Shown one piece after another: positions 55,193 through 64,000 of a stretch of DNA of 64,000 nucleotides. The position numbers and the translations under genes are program-made. The notes beneath the pieces were generated by a model, which made no database searches, was not told where the DNA came from, and worked only from the letters and a program-made list of their open reading frames with translations. The stretch is taken from contig JAITMK010000131.1 of assembly GCA_031277415.1 (NCBI GenBank), positions 1 to 64,000 of the forward strand. Reading direction: 5' to 3'. This stretch comes from Azoarcus sp. (GTDB lineage Bacteria; Pseudomonadota; Gammaproteobacteria; Burkholderiales; Rhodocyclaceae). Numbering within the stretch: the stretch's first letter is position 1; every line of letters begins with the position of its first letter.

Positions 55193-55792
55193 ATGAGTGA
55201 TCGTGAAGTTGATCAGTTATTGGTGGAGCGCGTTCAGAGCGGAGACAAGCAGGCATTTGGTTTATTGGTGTCGAAATACCAATGCAAACTCCACCGTCTG
55301 CTTGCGCGGCTGGTGCGTGACACTGCCGAAGTCGAAGATCTGGCTCAAGAGACATTCATCAAGGCGTATCGTGCCTTGGGGTCGTTTCGTGGAGAAAGTG
55401 CCTTCTACACATGGCTTTATCGGATCGGTGTCAATACAGCGAAGAATCATTTCGCAGCCCAGGCTCACCGGGTGCCGGTTTTGACCTGGACAGACCCAGG
55501 CGAAATAGAGGGTGTCGAAGGCGCGGAGCGCCTGCATGATTTCGATACACCCGAGCATCAGTTGATGACGCGCCAGATTGCGCTGACGGTAGATGAAACC
55601 ATGTCCGGTTTGCCCGACGAATTGCGCGAAGCCATTACTCTGCGTGAACTGGAGGGACTTAGTTATGAGGATATTGCCAGTATCATGGATTGTCCGGTCG
55701 GTACGGTACGATCACGGATCTTTCGCGCGCGCGAGGCAATTGCTCTCCGTTTACGACCACTTCTTGGTACTCGCGCGGATGAACGTTGGTAA
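55193..55792 (+). CDS. rpoE: RNA polymerase sigma factor RpoE (AlgU type)
   Basis: 199 residues, ECF sigma. Region 2: FGLLVSKYQCKLHRLLARLV, DLAQETFIKAYRAL; region 4: LPDELREAITLRELEGLSYE, CPVGTVRSRIFRAREAI. Envelope-stress sigma factor held by RseA. First gene of rpoE-rseA-rseB-rseC. Confidence 0.97.
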   Translation: MSDREVDQLLVERVQSGDKQAFGLLVSKYQCKLHRLLARLVRDTAEVEDLAQETFIKAYRALGSFRGESAFYTWLYRIGVNTAKNHFAAQAHRVPVLTWTDPGEIEGVEGAERLHDFDTPEHQLMTRQIALTVDETMSGLPDELREAITLRELEGLSYEDIASIMDCPVGTVRSRIFRAREAIALRLRPLLGTRADERW

Positions 55793-55827
55793 ATTGATGC
55801 AAAACACTTCAATAAATGAGAGCTGAA

Positions 55828-56427
55828 ATGAAAGAGAAACTTTCGGCGATGCTCGATGGTGATGTTGACGACGCAACGGCTCGCGCGTTGTTCACCCGAC
55901 TCAAACACGATCCGGCGTTCCGCGACGAATGGGATACCTATTGCCTGGTTGGCGACATTATCCGGGGCTACGTGCCGCCAGAACGGGAAGGGTTCTCCGA
56001 GCGGGTGATGGCGCGACTCGAAAATGAGCCGATCATCTTTGCTCCATCTGGCGGCAGGAAAAACGTGGATGAAACAGGAGTTGAAGAAAAGGCAAAGGCT
56101 GAAGAAAGGGCAAAGGCTGAAGAAAAGGCAAAATCTGAAGTCATGCATCATTTCTGGCACAACCGTTTATTGCCGCTGGCGGCTTCAGTAATGGGTGTGC
56201 TGGTGGTAGGAGGGGGCATGGCGATGCTGTCCCGCGATGCGCCTGCCCCGGAGGTGGCCTCCGTTCTGGTCGTTGAAACACCGGGAACGGTTCCTGTTGT
56301 CGCCCATTCCATGGAAAACGGCGCACGCCATGATTATCTGGTTGCGCATCAGGCGCTGGCGGGCGGGCCGATGCCGGCGGTGCAGTATGTGCGTACCGTG
56401 TCGATTTCGCCAAGGGAACGAGATTGA
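55828..56427 (+). CDS. rseA: Anti-sigma-E factor RseA (MucA type)
   Basis: 199 residues. N-terminal cytoplasmic sigma-binding domain (KEKLSAMLDGDVDDATARAL, WDTYCLVGDIIRGY), one membrane span (about 116-134), periplasmic part. Between them is a charged stretch of three hexapeptides EEKAKA/EERAKA/EEKAKS encoded by an 18-bp tandem repeat (56083-56136) that lengthens the cytoplasmic linker. ATG at 55828 is chosen; one at 55816 is possible. Confidence 0.92.
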   Translation: MKEKLSAMLDGDVDDATARALFTRLKHDPAFRDEWDTYCLVGDIIRGYVPPEREGFSERVMARLENEPIIFAPSGGRKNVDETGVEEKAKAEERAKAEEKAKSEVMHHFWHNRLLPLAASVMGVLVVGGGMAMLSRDAPAPEVASVLVVETPGTVPVVAHSMENGARHDYLVAHQALAGGPMPAVQYVRTVSISPRERD

Positions 56428-56429
56428 TA

Positions 56430-57476
56430 ATGCCCGATACCAGACCGATGGCCGCGATGAGAGCGTGGTTTTTTGCCGGGCTGTGGGTGTTGTGCAGCTA
56501 TTCTTTCGCTAATCAGACCGACACGATAAACGGTAGAGCTCTGGCGGATATCAGCAAAAAGGCCCCCCCGGCGGTCAAGTCCGGATTGGCTGAGACGGAT
56601 CCGCTGGTTTGGCTCGACCGTCTCGGTGCAGCCAGCCGACAACTGAACTACGTCGGAACCTTCAGTTATCAGACGGGGAGTGGCGCCGAGACGTCGCGCA
56701 TCGTGCACCGCTATGCCAACGGTGAAGAAAGCGAACGCCTGGAAGTGCTCGACGGCAGCCCCCGCGAAGTCATCCGGCGAGGCAAGTCCTTGCAATGTGT
56801 GCTGCCTGCGCAGCGTACCGTCATCGTCGGTCGGCTGCGCGCCCGTGTCAACTTTCCGGGGCGCCTGCCACAGAACCATGCCGAATTGACCGGCAATTAC
56901 AGCGTCCGGCTGGGGGGTACGGGACGCATCGCCGGACATGAAGCCCAGAAACTGATACTCGAACCGCGCGATAAATTGCGTTTTGCCCATGTGTTGTGGG
57001 CCGAACAGAAAAGCGGCCTGCTCCTCAAATCACAAGTAATCAATGACAAGGGAAAGGTGGTCGAGCAATTTGCCTTCAGCGACGTGCGCATCGGCACTGA
57101 AATCGACGACAAATTGCTTGCGCCCCGCGTGAAGATCGGTGCGGACTGGCACAGGATCGATGTCGGCGGGGACGACGAGACACTGCTCAAGGATAAATGG
57201 AGATTCAAAGAATCTTTGCCTGGTTTTGCACTGAGGGCGATGATGCGTCATCGCAGTGGAGGAGTCCTGCAAATAGTGTTCAACGATGGCCTTGCGACGG
57301 TTTCGATCTTCATTGAACCGGTAGAGGCGACGGTCAAGGCACGCGGAGCCTATTCCGGAGGCGGCATGGCCAATGTTTTCGAGCGTATCGTGGATGGTCA
57401 CCGGATCACGGCGTTGGGTGAAGTCCCCGAGGCGACCGTACAACGGATGGCTGAAGCCGTAGAGATGCGCAAATGA
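56430..57476 (+). CDS. rseB: Sigma-E regulatory protein RseB (MucB type)
   Basis: 348 residues. Signal peptide ending near SYSFA, then a LolA-like domain (DPLVWLDRLGAASRQLNYVG, GTFSYQTGS) and a C-terminal domain (GGMANVFERIVDGHRITALG). Binds RseA in the periplasm and blocks its cleavage. ATG at 56430, 2 bases after the rseA stop. Confidence 0.93.
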   Translation: MPDTRPMAAMRAWFFAGLWVLCSYSFANQTDTINGRALADISKKAPPAVKSGLAETDPLVWLDRLGAASRQLNYVGTFSYQTGSGAETSRIVHRYANGEESERLEVLDGSPREVIRRGKSLQCVLPAQRTVIVGRLRARVNFPGRLPQNHAELTGNYSVRLGGTGRIAGHEAQKLILEPRDKLRFAHVLWAEQKSGLLLKSQVINDKGKVVEQFAFSDVRIGTEIDDKLLAPRVKIGADWHRIDVGGDDETLLKDKWRFKESLPGFALRAMMRHRSGGVLQIVFNDGLATVSIFIEPVEATVKARGAYSGGGMANVFERIVDGHRITALGEVPEATVQRMAEAVEMRK

Positions 57477-57940
57477 TCGCAACCAGGGCGGTCGTCGTGC
57501 GTGCCGGGGAGGGCAAAGCCTGGGTTCGTTTGCTCGAACATCATGGCGGCTGCGGGCGCTGCGAGGAACCCGGTGGCTGCCATGCGCCTCAATTGGCGGA
57601 AATGTTCCGGGGGAGCAGGAAGACTTTTGCGGTCGCCGATCCTTTTGGGCTGTGCGTGGATGAGCAGGTCAGGATCGTGATCGACGATAAAGTGCCGCTC
57701 AGGGCGGCGATGGCAAGTTATGGCCTGGGAACGGCGCTGGTTCTGGGCGGGGCCGCGCTGGGCGTCTGGTTGGCTCCGGCGGCGCAGGCCGATCTGGGAG
57801 CGGCCATGGGCCTGGCTTTCGGGGTTGCCGTAACAACGCTGATTATCTTCATTCGCGCGCGGCAGCGTGATTCATCCGCCTGGCGGTTACATGTCGAGCG
57901 GGACGACGGTTGCGCCGCCGGGCAGGGGAATGCTGTGTGA
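57473..57940 (+). CDS. rseC: SoxR-reducing system/RseC-family membrane protein
   Basis: 155 residues. Four-cysteine N-terminal motif (GGCGRCEEPGGCH) and two membrane helices (about 82-126). Family members help reduce SoxR or modulate sigma-E. ATG overlaps the rseB stop (ATGA). Confidence 0.9.
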   Translation: MIATRAVVVRAGEGKAWVRLLEHHGGCGRCEEPGGCHAPQLAEMFRGSRKTFAVADPFGLCVDEQVRIVIDDKVPLRAAMASYGLGTALVLGGAALGVWLAPAAQADLGAAMGLAFGVAVTTLIIFIRARQRDSSAWRLHVERDDGCAAGQGNAV

Positions 57941-58206
57941 ATACATATGCGCCTGAGCGTGTGTTCACGGTGTTGAGCCGCCAGTGGTGCCATCTCTGTC
58001 ATGAAATGGTCGAGGCGCTGGAGCCGATTGCACAGCATTACGCCTGGCGTATCGAAGTCGTCGATATTGAACAGAAACCGGCGCTGGAAGCACGTTGGGA
58101 TGAACTGATTCCCGTCCTGCTCGCGGGCGAAGTGGAAATCTGTCATCACCGGCTCGATGCAGAAGCCGTACACGCGTTTTGCAGAATGATTCCGGACTGC
58201 GGCTGA
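57937..58206 (+). CDS. Glutaredoxin-family protein
   Basis: 89 residues from GTG at 57937, which overlaps the rseC stop. Thioredoxin-like fold with a CxxC (WCHLC) near the N terminus and [17 protein letters not shown]. Similar to the DUF836 group. Last gene of the sigma-E operon; the usual degP/mucD and lepA do not follow. Confidence 0.85.
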   Translation: MNTYAPERVFTVLSRQWCHLCHEMVEALEPIAQHYAWRIEVVDIEQKPALEARWDELIPVLLAGEVEICHHRLDAEAVHAFCRMIPDCG

Positions 58207-58248
58207 CTGGCACCCTATGGGACATCTGCATTACCCTACTTTTCCGCC

Positions 58249-58357
58249 TCCTGTCATCCTGCTTGATACCGCAGGATCCACGTAGCATCTGGATTCTGCG
58301 ACTTCGCTTCGCTGCGCGCTGCAATGACGGGAGGGGTTTTGCAGAGAATCCCTATGG
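58249..58357. repeat. Interspersed palindromic repeat, family A, copy 7
   Basis: CTGTCATCCTGCTTGATACC to GGGGTTTTGCAGAGAATCCC. Direct orientation, about 40 bases past the glutaredoxin stop, at the point where the usual order of the sigma-E region ends. The rest of the gap to 58487 holds nothing recognised. Confidence 0.85.
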
Positions 58358-58487
58358 ACTTGGGCATAAAAATAGCCATCTGCCGCCAAGATTGCCAATA
58401 AAAGTGAAATATCTACGCCCGGCGGGGGGGGATTATGCTCAATATCTAACATTGCAGTTGCTTCTGAAAAATGTCCGGGAGAATCTC

Positions 58488-60365
58488 ATGTCACTGAAGC
58501 AGCGATTGTTGGTTTTTGTTGCGGCCCTGTTGGTGATAGTGATTGCAGGGCTTTCAGGAGTAGCGTATTGGCATATGCGCGTAGAAATCATCAACGGTGT
58601 ACGCCAGGAAATCGATACGGCCGTCAGCGGCAACCGTGAGGTCATTGCGAGTTGGGTTGCACAACGGCGCGACGCGATCGAAGCAGTAACGGCAAGGCTG
58701 CCTTCTGCAGAAAACCCTATTCCTTTCCTGATCGCAGGCAGGGATGCGGGGCGTTTCGATCAGACTTATGTCGGTTATGAAGACAAGCGGATGATCTATC
58801 ATCTGGCGGACAAGAAACTGCCTACGCCGGACTACGACCCGACTTCGCGCGTATGGTACAAGCAGGCCAACACAGAAAAAGGCACCACCGTCACGCAACC
58901 TTACATTTGCGCAAGCACCGGAGAACTCTGTATCACGGTAGCGCGTCCGGTGGCTTCTCAGGATGTGAGCGTCGTTGGCGGAGACATCTCGCTCAAGGAA
59001 ATCATCCAGCTCGTAAACGCGATTGAACTGCGCGGCCAGGGCTACGCTTTTCTTACTACTCGTGACGGAAAAATCGTCGCGCATTCAAAACCCGACTCGG
59101 CGTTGAAGCTTGTCGCAGAAGTCATACCCGGATTCGATGCATCGATCTTGAAAACGGAGGGCGACAAGGTTGTTCTGCATGAATTCGACATTGAAAATGT
59201 CTCAAAATACGTTACTGCCGCGCCGATTCCCGGTTCTGACTGGGTGCTTTGCATTGTGGTTGACAAGGCCGTACTGCTGTCGCCATTGCATTCCCTGTTA
59301 TGGAAACTGGTAGTTGCGGGTTTGATCATCGCAGCATTGGGCGCTCCGATAGCCAATCTGACCCTGTCGGCATTGATACAGGGCTTGTTCAAGCTACGCG
59401 ACGCCTTGATCGGGATAGCGCATGGGCGCGGGGAACTGATGAACGAGCTCGCAAAACAGGCACATGATGAAATCGGGCAGACAGCCGTTGTTTTCAACCG
59501 CTTCATTGCAGAGTTGAAAGGCATGTTCGTCGAAGTGCGTGAGCGCGCCGGCGAACTGAACGGCAATATCGATTCGCTGATCGAAGTGGCGCACACGATG
59601 ACCGAAGAATCGGAGCATCAGTCCGAAAAATTGAATTTCACGGCCAAGGCGATCGAGGAAATCACAGTCAGCATCGGCCACATTGCAGACAATGCGCAGC
59701 AGGTCGAGGAAACGGTCAAGCAAGCCGGAGAAGTTTCGAACCAATCTGCAGAAGCGGTAAGGGACCTGGCGCAGAGAGTCGAAAACATCGCGGCTGAAGT
59801 CGGTAATCTGTCAACCACTTTAGGTACGCTTGGCGAACGTTCCAATGAGATGAATGCAATCATCGGAGCGATTCGGGAGATTGCCGACCAGACAAACCTT
59901 CTGGCGCTGAATGCGGCGATTGAAGCGGCGCGTGCAGGTGAATCGGGGCGTGGTTTTGCCGTCGTCGCCGATGAAGTCAGGAAACTTGCCGAACGGACAG
60001 CCAGGGCAACGGTTGAAATCGGGCAATTGATCAGTGTGACGCACGGTGATATTCAGTCGGCACTCTCAGGCATGGAAGGTACACAGCGTTCCGTTGGCAC
60101 GGGACTGGCCGCTTCGCAGGCGGTTGTCGATGAGATGCAGGAGATCCGAAAAGAGGTTGACCGCATTTCCGTATCCATACGCGAAATTGCTGCTGCTACA
60201 CGAAATCAATCCGTTCTGACTGGCGAGATGGCAAAAACGGCGGAAGAGGTTGGTTACCTGAACCAGGAAACCAACCGGGACATTCAAACGGTAACGAAGT
60301 CCGTTACCGATCTGAGCAAGGTGTCAGGACATCTGCACGGTATGGTGGAGCGGTTCCCGCTTTGA
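58488..60365 (+). CDS. Methyl-accepting chemotaxis protein, Cache sensor
   Basis: 625 residues. TM1 (about 7-28), periplasmic double-Cache domain with [15 protein letters not shown] and [11 protein letters not shown]...[13 protein letters not shown]2 (about 270-292), HAMP, long coiled coil with methylation sites, and the tip motif [20 protein letters not shown] then [18 protein letters not shown]. Cache receptors of this type often sense amino or organic acids; ligand unknown. No CheAW/R/B genes nearby. ATG at 58488 with GGGAGA; upstream frame is repeat sequence. Confidence 0.95.
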   Translation: MSLKQRLLVFVAALLVIVIAGLSGVAYWHMRVEIINGVRQEIDTAVSGNREVIASWVAQRRDAIEAVTARLPSAENPIPFLIAGRDAGRFDQTYVGYEDKRMIYHLADKKLPTPDYDPTSRVWYKQANTEKGTTVTQPYICASTGELCITVARPVASQDVSVVGGDISLKEIIQLVNAIELRGQGYAFLTTRDGKIVAHSKPDSALKLVAEVIPGFDASILKTEGDKVVLHEFDIENVSKYVTAAPIPGSDWVLCIVVDKAVLLSPLHSLLWKLVVAGLIIAALGAPIANLTLSALIQGLFKLRDALIGIAHGRGELMNELAKQAHDEIGQTAVVFNRFIAELKGMFVEVRERAGELNGNIDSLIEVAHTMTEESEHQSEKLNFTAKAIEEITVSIGHIADNAQQVEETVKQAGEVSNQSAEAVRDLAQRVENIAAEVGNLSTTLGTLGERSNEMNAIIGAIREIADQTNLLALNAAIEAARAGESGRGFAVVADEVRKLAERTARATVEIGQLISVTHGDIQSALSGMEGTQRSVGTGLAASQAVVDEMQEIRKEVDRISVSIREIAAATRNQSVLTGEMAKTAEEVGYLNQETNRDIQTVTKSVTDLSKVSGHLHGMVERFPL

Positions 60366-60455
60366 CTGTTCTCCCGGTCTTTGACTGAACGGAAACCGGA
60401 CTGACGGACGGTAATGTGCGCAGGTCAAAGGTTCTGCGAACCAGGTCTTGCCCCC

Positions 60456-60483
60456 TTGCATTCCCTGTCCTTGGGCATACACT
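60456..60483 (+). promoter_or_regulatory. Possible promoter of dcd
   Basis: TTGCAT (60456-60461), 16-base spacer, TACACT (60478-60483), 33 bases before the dcd start. Confidence 0.3.
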
Positions 60484-60515
60484 ACGCGCTTTTCACCACC
60501 GTCCCGGAGTAGCGC

Positions 60516-61082
60516 ATGTCCATCAAATCCGACCGCTGGATACGTCGTATGGCCGAACAGCACGGCATGATCGAGCCGTTTGAGCCTCATCTGGTGCGGG
60601 AGGTCGAGGGCCGCAAGATCGTTTCCTACGGCACGTCGAGTTACGGTTACGACATCCGTTGCGCCCCGGAATTCAAGGTTTTTACCAATATCAATTCCAC
60701 GGTCGTCGACCCCAAGGCGTTCGATCCCAAGTCTTTCGTCGAGATCGATGCCGAGGTTTGCATCATTCCGCCCAATTCCTTCGCGCTGGCGCGCACGGTC
60801 GAGTATTTTCGTATCCCGCGCAATGTACTCACGGTATGTCTGGGTAAAAGCACCTATGCGCGCTGCGGCATCATCGTGAACGTGACCCCCTTCGAGCCGG
60901 AGTGGGAAGGCTACGTCACCCTGGAGTTCTCGAATACCACGCCGTTGCCCGCCAAAATCTACGCGGGCGAAGGTTGCGCACAAGTGCTGTTTTTCGAGTC
61001 CGACGAGGTGTGCGAAACCTCGTACAAGGATCGTGGCGGCAAGTATCAGGGGCAGGTCGGCGTGACCCTGCCGAAGATTTGA
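60516..61082 (+). CDS. dcd: dCTP deaminase
   Basis: 188 residues. [38 protein letters not shown] and the catalytic Glu of the GYVTLEFSN strand. Makes dUTP from dCTP. Followed 45 bases later by the decarboxylase gene, a common pairing in beta-proteobacteria. Confidence 0.96.
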   Translation: MSIKSDRWIRRMAEQHGMIEPFEPHLVREVEGRKIVSYGTSSYGYDIRCAPEFKVFTNINSTVVDPKAFDPKSFVEIDAEVCIIPPNSFALARTVEYFRIPRNVLTVCLGKSTYARCGIIVNVTPFEPEWEGYVTLEFSNTTPLPAKIYAGEGCAQVLFFESDEVCETSYKDRGGKYQGQVGVTLPKI

Positions 61083-61127
61083 AGACACATTCAAAGGCGC
61101 TATAGCCAGACCGCCGGGGAAACCGAG

Positions 61128-63374
61128 ATGCGATTCAACTTCCCGATCATCATCATTGACGAAGACTTCCGTTCCGACAACGCTTCCGGGCTGGGCATCC
61201 GTGGCCTGGTCGAAGCCATCGGCAAGGAGGATATGGACGTGCTGGGCGTGACCAGCTATGGCGATCTGACTTCGTTCGCGCAGCAGCAGAGCCGCGCATC
61301 GGCCTTCATCCTGTCCATCGACGACGATGAATTCACTTCGCGCGAAGCCGCAGACAAAGCCATTGACGGTTTGCGTGCGTTTGTCGAGGCTATCCGCCTT
61401 CGCAATACCGACATTCCGATCTTCCTCTACGGTGAGACGCGCACCGCGCGCCACATTCCGAACGACGTGCTGCGCGAGTTGCACGGTTTCATCCACATGT
61501 TCGAGGATACGCCGGAGTTCATTGCCCGCTATGTGGTGCGGGAGGCCAAGCATTATCTCGATTCGCTGCCGCCGCCGTTTTTTCGTGCGCTCACGCATTA
61601 CGCCGCAGACAGTTCCTATTCCTGGCACTGCCCCGGACATTCAGGCGGTGTCGCTTTTTTGAAGAGTCCGGTCGGGCAGATGTTTCACCAGTTTTTCGGC
61701 GAAAACATGTTGCGCGCCGATGTGTGCAATGCCGTCGACGAACTCGGACAGTTGCTCGACCACACCGGCCCGGTGGCGGCTTCCGAGCGCAACGCGGCGC
61801 GCATCTTCAATTGCGACCATCTTTATTTCGTCACCAACGGTACGTCGACATCGAACAAGATGGTGTGGCATACCGCCGTCGCGTCCGGCGATATCGTAGT
61901 TGTGGATCGCAATTGCCATAAATCGATACTGCATTCAATTGTCATGACCGGGGCGATTCCGGTGTTTCTCACTCCGACCCGCAATCACTACGGCATCATC
62001 GGCCCGATTCCGCTGGAAGAATTCCGCATCGAAAACATCCAGAAAAAGATCGAGGCCAACCCCTTTGCGCGCGAAGCGAAGAACAAGAAACCACGCATCC
62101 TGACCATTACGCAATCGACCTACGACGGGGTGGTCTACAACGTCGAAACCATCAAACAAATGCTCGACGGCCATATCGACACGTTGCATTTCGATGAAGC
62201 CTGGTTGCCGCACGCGGCTTTTCACGATTTTTACGGCGATTACCACGCCATTGGCGAAGGCCGTCCGCGATGCTGGGATTCAATGGTTTTTTCCACCCAG
62301 TCGACCCACAAATTACTCGCCGGGCTGTCGCAGGCGTCGCAAATCCTCGTGCAAAACTCGGAAACCCGTCAGCTTGACCGCGACATCTTCAACGAAGCCT
62401 ACCTGATGCACACATCGACCTCGCCGCAATACGCAATCATTGCGTCCTGTGACGTGGCGGCGGCGATGATGGAAGCGCCCGGCGGCACGGCACTGGTCAA
62501 CGAGTCGCTGGCCGAGTCCATTGAATTCCGGCGCGCCATGCGTAAAGTCGGCGGCGACTATGGCACGGAGGATTGGTGGTTCCAGGTCTGGGGTTCCGAG
62601 CATCTCGACGATGACGGTCTGCTCAATCGCGAGGACTGGATGCTGCGCGCCAACGAACGCTGGCATGGCTTCGGCAATCTTGCGGCGGGCTTCAACATGC
62701 TCGACCCGATCAAGGCCACCATCATCACGCCGGGCCTGGATGTCGATGGCGACTTTGCCGACCATACCGGCATTCCGGCTGCCATCGTCACCCGGTATCT
62801 GGCCGAACACGGCATCATCGTTGAGAAAACCGGACTGTACTCGTTCTTTATCATGTTTACCATCGGTATCACCAAGGGCCGCTGGAACACGATGCTCACG
62901 GAGTTGCAGCAATTCAAGGACGACTACGACAGCAACCAGCCGCTATGGCGCGTCATGCCCGAATTCATCGCGCGGTATCCAAGATATGAACGGGTCGGTC
63001 TCAAAGAACTGTGCAGTGAGATCCATCAGTTCTACAAAAGGCACGATGTCGCGCGCCTGACCACTGAAATGTATCTTTCCGACATGACCCCCGTCATGAA
63101 GCCCGCTGATGCTTTCGCCCGGATGGCGCACCGCGAAATCGAACGGGTGATGATTACCGACCTGGAAGGGCGGGTAACGGCAATGCTGGTGACACCCTAT
63201 CCGCCGGGTATCCCGCTACTCATTCCAGGCGAGCGTTTCAACGCGACCATCGTCCGTTACCTTGCCTTTGCGCGCGACTTCAATGCGGCATTCCCCGGTT
63301 TCGAGACGGATATTCATGGGCTGGTGAAAGGAGAAGACGGCCTGTATTACGTCGATTGCGTGAGGGACGATTAA
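61128..63374 (+). CDS. Arginine/lysine/ornithine decarboxylase, biodegradative type
   Basis: 748 residues, the large fold-type I form. N-terminal wing domain (FPIIIIDEDFRSDNASGLGI), PLP domain with HCPGHSGGVAFLKSP, VTNGTSTSNKMVWH, LHFDEAWLPHAAFH and the PLP-lysine K395 in STQSTHKLL, and a C-terminal domain. Which of the three amino acids it takes cannot be settled by eye; arginine (AdiA/SpeA-like large form) is the first guess. No antiporter gene beside it, so a pure acid-resistance role is not supported. Confidence 0.9.
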   Translation: MRFNFPIIIIDEDFRSDNASGLGIRGLVEAIGKEDMDVLGVTSYGDLTSFAQQQSRASAFILSIDDDEFTSREAADKAIDGLRAFVEAIRLRNTDIPIFLYGETRTARHIPNDVLRELHGFIHMFEDTPEFIARYVVREAKHYLDSLPPPFFRALTHYAADSSYSWHCPGHSGGVAFLKSPVGQMFHQFFGENMLRADVCNAVDELGQLLDHTGPVAASERNAARIFNCDHLYFVTNGTSTSNKMVWHTAVASGDIVVVDRNCHKSILHSIVMTGAIPVFLTPTRNHYGIIGPIPLEEFRIENIQKKIEANPFAREAKNKKPRILTITQSTYDGVVYNVETIKQMLDGHIDTLHFDEAWLPHAAFHDFYGDYHAIGEGRPRCWDSMVFSTQSTHKLLAGLSQASQILVQNSETRQLDRDIFNEAYLMHTSTSPQYAIIASCDVAAAMMEAPGGTALVNESLAESIEFRRAMRKVGGDYGTEDWWFQVWGSEHLDDDGLLNREDWMLRANERWHGFGNLAAGFNMLDPIKATIITPGLDVDGDFADHTGIPAAIVTRYLAEHGIIVEKTGLYSFFIMFTIGITKGRWNTMLTELQQFKDDYDSNQPLWRVMPEFIARYPRYERVGLKELCSEIHQFYKRHDVARLTTEMYLSDMTPVMKPADAFARMAHREIERVMITDLEGRVTAMLVTPYPPGIPLLIPGERFNATIVRYLAFARDFNAAFPGFETDIHGLVKGEDGLYYVDCVRDD

Positions 63375-63431
63375 CATCGGCCAGGATTGTGTGATCGAGG
63401 GGGGACGCAGATTTCGGGTGGCATTGAACCC

Positions 63432-64000
63432 ATGCGCAAGATCATCCATTGCGATTGCGACTGCTTTTATGCGGCGGTCGAGATGCGCGACGACCCGACG
63501 CTGCGCGGCAAGCCGCTTGCCGTGGGCGGGCGGGCCGAGGCGCGCGGAGTCATTGCAACATGCAACTACGAGGCGCGCGCTTTTGGCGTGCGTTCCGCGA
63601 TGTCGACGGCGCGGGCCTTTCGGCTATGTCCGCAACTCATTCTGTTGCCGCCGGATTTTCGCCGCTACCGCGATGTTTCCCGACAAATTCTTGCCATTTA
63701 CCGCGATTTCACCCCTCTTGTGGAGCCGCTTTCGCTCGACGAAGCCTATCTGGATGTGAGCGGTATCGGCCGCTGCCAGGGTTCGGCCACACGGATGGCC
63801 GAAGAAATTCGCGCCCGGATTCGCGCCGAAGCGGGTATTACCGCCTCGGCGGGCATTGCGGCAAACAAATTTCTTGCCAAGGTGGCGAGCGACTGGAACA
63901 AGCCGGATGGGCAGTTCGTCATCCTTCCGCAGGACGCCGATGCTTTTACCGCTGCTTTGCCGGTGAACAGGATTTTCGGCGTCGGCAAGGTTACGGCAGC
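63432..64000 (+). CDS. dinB: DNA polymerase IV, 5' part (cut by window end)
   Basis: First 189 residues only; the gene continues beyond 64000. Y-family polymerase: [19 protein letters not shown] with the metal-binding Asp, the steric-gate region [22 protein letters not shown], and the catalytic [11 protein letters not shown]; then [17 protein letters not shown]. Error-prone translesion synthesis. Starts at ATG 63432 (MRKIIHCD) after a 57-base gap from the decarboxylase. Confidence 0.95.
   Translation, partial: MRKIIHCDCDCFYAAVEMRDDPTLRGKPLAVGGRAEARGVIATCNYEARAFGVRSAMSTARAFRLCPQLILLPPDFRRYRDVSRQILAIYRDFTPLVEPLSLDEAYLDVSGIGRCQGSATRMAEEIRARIRAEAGITASAGIAANKFLAKVASDWNKPDGQFVILPQDADAFTAALPVNRIFGVGKVTA

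Overview
The window is a chromosomal segment of a betaproteobacterium. This follows from conserved gene blocks typical of that class: yebC-ruvC, petABC-sspA-sspB, yceD-rpmF-plsX-fabHDG-acpP-fabF running into ygfX/nadB/rpoE-rseA-rseB-rseC, divergent ppk/ppx, and a divergent M23 peptidase/tyrS pair. The genus cannot be fixed from the sequence alone; a Rhodocyclales or Nitrosomonadales relative is a guess. The lifestyle suggested is respiratory (cytochrome bc1, ETF plus acyl-CoA dehydrogenase), polyphosphate-metabolising and chemotactic.

Layout. 1-3.7 kb: membrane protein of unknown function, tRNA-Lys, ruvC, yebC, rbgA-like GTPase. 3.7-6.3 kb: an AT-richer accessory patch with an EexN-like lipoprotein, a small membrane protein, a putative exported peptide and a protein made of 20 uninterrupted heptads; two of these genes sit behind near-identical copies of one promoter. 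6.3-13.5 kb: a large alpha-2-macroglobulin with a probable 5' frameshift, two DUF2059 proteins and a Sel1-repeat protein. 13.6-24.3 kb: ppk, ppx, tatD, etfBA, acyl-CoA dehydrogenase, rpe-gph and a metallo-beta-lactamase-fold hydrolase. 24.6-31.9 kb: FHA and PP2C signalling proteins, a FimV-like protein, erpA, M23 peptidase, tyrS, murI. 32.1-36.5 kb: bc1 complex, sspAB, a hemerythrin. 36.6-46.4 kb: accessory genes (lipoprotein, MazEF-like pair, dadA, fbp, tamA) and a metzincin protease followed by three tandem paralogous exported proteins. 46.6-58.2 kb: the fatty-acid synthesis cluster, nadB and the sigma-E operon. 58.5-64 kb: a chemoreceptor, dcd, an arginine/lysine/ornithine decarboxylase and the start of dinB, which runs off the window.

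A prominent character of the window is its load of short interspersed palindromic repeats. At least seven families fill many of the accessory intergenic spaces, are often nested or paired, and in places reach into genes: they supply a stop codon, encode the C-terminal tails of two proteins, and obscure the start of tamA. No transposase gene, CRISPR array or prophage was seen.

The best candidate for an undescribed system is the run 46384 to 44011 (minus strand): a metzincin without a signal peptide followed, with 2-80 base spacing, by three tandem copies of a small signal-peptide-bearing protein. This is the architecture expected of a toxin/immunity or protease/inhibitor module. That function is inference only.
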